Origin: JALZAA01 sp035938395
GTDB taxonomy: Bacteria; Actinomycetota; Acidimicrobiia; IMCC26256; JACDBD01
Reading direction: 5' to 3'
DNA length: 6,148 nucleotides
NCBI GenBank assembly: GCA_035938395.1
Contig: DASZGY010000114.1
Coordinates: 1 to 6,148 of the forward strand
Positions 5,027-6,148 of the stretch are shown piece by piece. The position numbers were made by a program, and so were the translations under genes. Below the pieces are notes generated by a model, which did not search any database, was not told where the DNA came from, and saw only the letters and a program-made list of their open reading frames with translations. Numbering within the stretch: position 1 is the first letter of the stretch; every line of letters starts with the position of its first letter.

Positions 5027-5830
5027 CTAGGGGCAGAGGACCGGGAGCACCTGACACATCGGGCTTCGCGGTGGCGGCGAGCTGGGCGGAGCGGCGGTGT
5101 TCGGCGGCGCGGCGGTCGAGCCCGGCGCCCGCGGCGAAGTCGGGGCGGGGCTGCCGGGCGCGGCGGACGGAGCCGAGCTCGTCCCTTCCGGCGCGGTGGG
5201 CGCGGCTGATCCCGGGACAACAGCGGGGTCCGGCGCGGGCGCGGTGCCGGGCGCGCCAGCGGAAGCGGCGACGGTCGTCGGCGTGGTCGAGGACGACTCC
5301 CGCTTGATGGACGTCGACGTGGACCGACTCGCGTGGTGGTCGTCAGCGTTCGCGTGAGTCCCGACGTAGACGGCGGTCCCGCCCACGAGCGCGGCGACGA
5401 CCCCCGCCACGAGCGCGACGCGAGAGAGCCGAGCCCTTCCACGCCGCTGGCGTGCCGCGCGCAGGGCCTGCCTCGCACCGACAGAAGACACAGCGCCTGT
5501 GATGACCCGGGTCGGCTCGTCCGTCAGAGATGCGACGGAGAGTTCCGTCTCATCGACGTCGGTCGCGATCGGGTCGTGCAACTCGGTCTCGAAGCTCGTA
5601 GCGAATGGATCGAGATCCTGTTCGCCGTCCTGGAGCTCCCGGTCGGGATCGGCTCCGTCTCCCTCTCCCCCGTCCGCCCAGATGTCCGCCGGCTCGTCCT
5701 CCGGCAGCTGGCCGAGGAAGAAGCTCCGCGCCGCGGGGGCGGTCTCGTGGGCGCCGTCGCCGTCGCCGGCGGACGGCCACTCCAGGTGGGCGTCCTCCGA
5801 CGCGCGCGCCCAATCGTCGGCCCCGGGCAT
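5027..5830 (-). CDS. Single-pass membrane protein, acidic cytoplasmic part and Pro/Ala/Ser/Thr-rich outer tail
   Basis: I do not recognise a family. From ATG 5830 the protein has 267 residues. Residues 1-110 are acidic, low in hydrophobic content and probably disordered. 120-137 are Arg-rich, VALVAGVVAALVGGTAVYVG (138-157) is one membrane segment, and 160-256 are Pro/Ala/Ser/Thr/Gly-rich. The positive-inside rule puts the acidic part in the cytoplasm and the tail outside. The only two cysteines, C259 and C266, stand at the very C-terminus (MCQVLPVLCP) and could form a disulfide loop. The frame extends to GTG 5890, but those 20 codons have clearly fewer G/C third bases than the codons after the ATG, and TACGCT ends 7 nt before the ATG, favouring 5830. 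Topology resembles anti-sigma factors or cell-wall-spanning linkers, but no zinc-binding anti-sigma motif is seen. It lies 87 nt after the next upstream gene on the same strand. Confidence 0.85.
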   Translation of the reverse strand: MPGADDWARASEDAHLEWPSAGDGDGAHETAPAARSFFLGQLPEDEPADIWADGGEGDGADPDRELQDGEQDLDPFATSFETELHDPIATDVDETELSVASLTDEPTRVITGAVSSVGARQALRAARQRRGRARLSRVALVAGVVAALVGGTAVYVGTHANADDHHASRSTSTSIKRESSSTTPTTVAASAGAPGTAPAPDPAVVPGSAAPTAPEGTSSAPSAAPGSPAPTSPRAPGSTAAPPNTAAPPSSPPPRSPMCQVLPVLCP

Positions 5831-5837
5831 GCCGGGG

Positions 5838-5843
5838 AGCGTA
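5838..5843 (-). promoter_or_regulatory. Candidate -10 for the membrane protein gene
   Basis: TACGCT on the minus strand fits TANNNT and ends 7 nt before the ATG at 5830, again predicting a leaderless transcript. No good -35 is visible 17-18 nt upstream (CTTTC-rich sequence), and no Shine-Dalgarno precedes the ATG. Confidence 0.4.
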
Positions 5844-5917
5844 CCCGGATCATTCCCCCCGAAAGCCACAGATCGTGCGACTTCGGCCACACGTCGTGTT
5901 CTGCCGGCTCTCCCGGC

Positions 5918-6148
5918 TCAGGCTTTGGCCCGCCGCTTCGGCCACGCCAGGTCCACGAGGCCGTCGACGAGGCCCTGGATCTCATCGGCGGTCCGCTCGA
6001 TCGCCAAGCTGCCCTGACCAGCCGGGTCGGCGACGTCGAGGTGCCAGGCTCCGACGAGCTCCATGCGCGTCCGCCCTGCAGAGAGTCGGCGGAACCAGGC
6101 AGCGACTTCCTCGTTCGGCGCCCGCCGTCCAACGCCCTGGCCGCGTCG
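5918..6148 (-). CDS. C-terminal end of an unrecognised protein, gene runs off the window
   Basis: A minus-strand frame is open from the right window edge to a TGA at 5920-5918, giving 76 residues without the start. It includes PNEEVAAWFRRLSAGRTR, then MELVGAWHLDVADPAG, then SLAIERTADEIQGLVDGLVD (48-67), and ends LAWPKRRAKA. Third codon positions are overwhelmingly G or C, most strongly in the last 48 codons, which argues for real coding. An ATG at 6064 could start a 48-residue version, but the frame continues upstream with sensible residues, so a longer gene is more likely. I recognise no family. The ERTADEIQGLVDGLVD stretch looks like an amphipathic helix, and the tail is basic. A small inverted repeat, GCCGG-N5-CCGGC (5903-5917), directly follows the stop. 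The membrane-protein gene lies 87 nt downstream on the same strand, so the two may be co-transcribed. Confidence 0.72.
   Translation of the reverse strand, partial: RRGQGVGRRAPNEEVAAWFRRLSAGRTRMELVGAWHLDVADPAGQGSLAIERTADEIQGLVDGLVDLAWPKRRAKA

Noticed and set aside
5003..5038. CTCTGC...GCAGAG inverted repeat between the convergent cyclase and membrane-protein genes
   Set aside because: Only a 6-bp stem around a 24-nt loop, partly inside the coding end of the membrane protein; too weak to call a terminator.
5070..5320. Repeat-like low-complexity DNA in the membrane protein tail
   Set aside because: It codes for a Pro/Ala/Ser/Thr-rich linker with no fixed period or unit, so it is not a tandem repeat or CRISPR-like array.
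5903..5917. GCCGG-N5-CCGGC hairpin after the right-edge gene
   Set aside because: A five-bp stem is common by chance in GC-rich DNA and has no T-tract; noted in the gene entry but not called a terminator.
5499..6132. Plus-strand and other minus-strand frames across the membrane protein region
   Set aside because: Ser/Pro/Arg-rich translations without domains. The chosen frame shows a membrane helix with an adjacent basic stretch and strongly GC third positions.

Overview
The window is high-GC bacterial chromosome. Codons strongly prefer G or C at third positions, several genes appear leaderless, and the families present include a FadD-type acyl-CoA ligase, a CxxNxxC...CP mini-ferredoxin, a MarR regulator and a DrrAB-type exporter. 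Together these point to an actinobacterium (Actinomycetota). A soil or aquatic, possibly acidimicrobial, relative is a guess and nothing here fixes the genus. No RNA genes, insertion sequences, CRISPR arrays or phage genes were seen. No gene-free gap exceeds about 120 bases.

Layout. 1-948 (+): 3' part of an acyl-CoA synthetase. 958-1152 (-): a 64-residue variant ferredoxin. 1191-1652 (-): a MarR repressor, probably the upstream member of a MarR-ferredoxin operon whose junction carries a 14-bp tandem repeat. 1653-1769: a comparatively AT-rich divergent control region with two ATAGTT-containing imperfect palindromes. 1770-3568 (+): a DrrA-type ATPase and a DrrB-type permease coupled by an ATGA overlap. 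3577-3623: a strong bulged hairpin between convergent genes. 3626-4048 (-): a lasso-peptide B2-like (transglutaminase-fold) protein that lacks its catalytic Cys. 4049-4164: a divergent gap. 4165-4995 (+): a membrane diguanylate cyclase. 5027-5830 (-): a single-pass protein with an acidic cytoplasmic part and a Pro/Ala/Ser/Thr-rich outer tail ending in a Cys pair. 5918-6148 (-): the 3' end of an unrecognised gene that runs off the window.

How the genes work together. The clearest module is MarR plus exporter: the repressor is transcribed away from the ATPase/permease pair, and near-palindromic sites overlap its own predicted -35. This is the usual design of a ligand-induced efflux system. The ferredoxin downstream of MarR would supply electrons to a cytochrome P450 or similar oxygenase that is not in the window. 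The other genes look like independent units.

The points most worth a second look are the catalytically impaired solitary B2-like protein, the repeated -10/start-codon spacing that suggests mostly leaderless transcripts, and the MarR operator region. I did not find a complete unknown multi-gene system.
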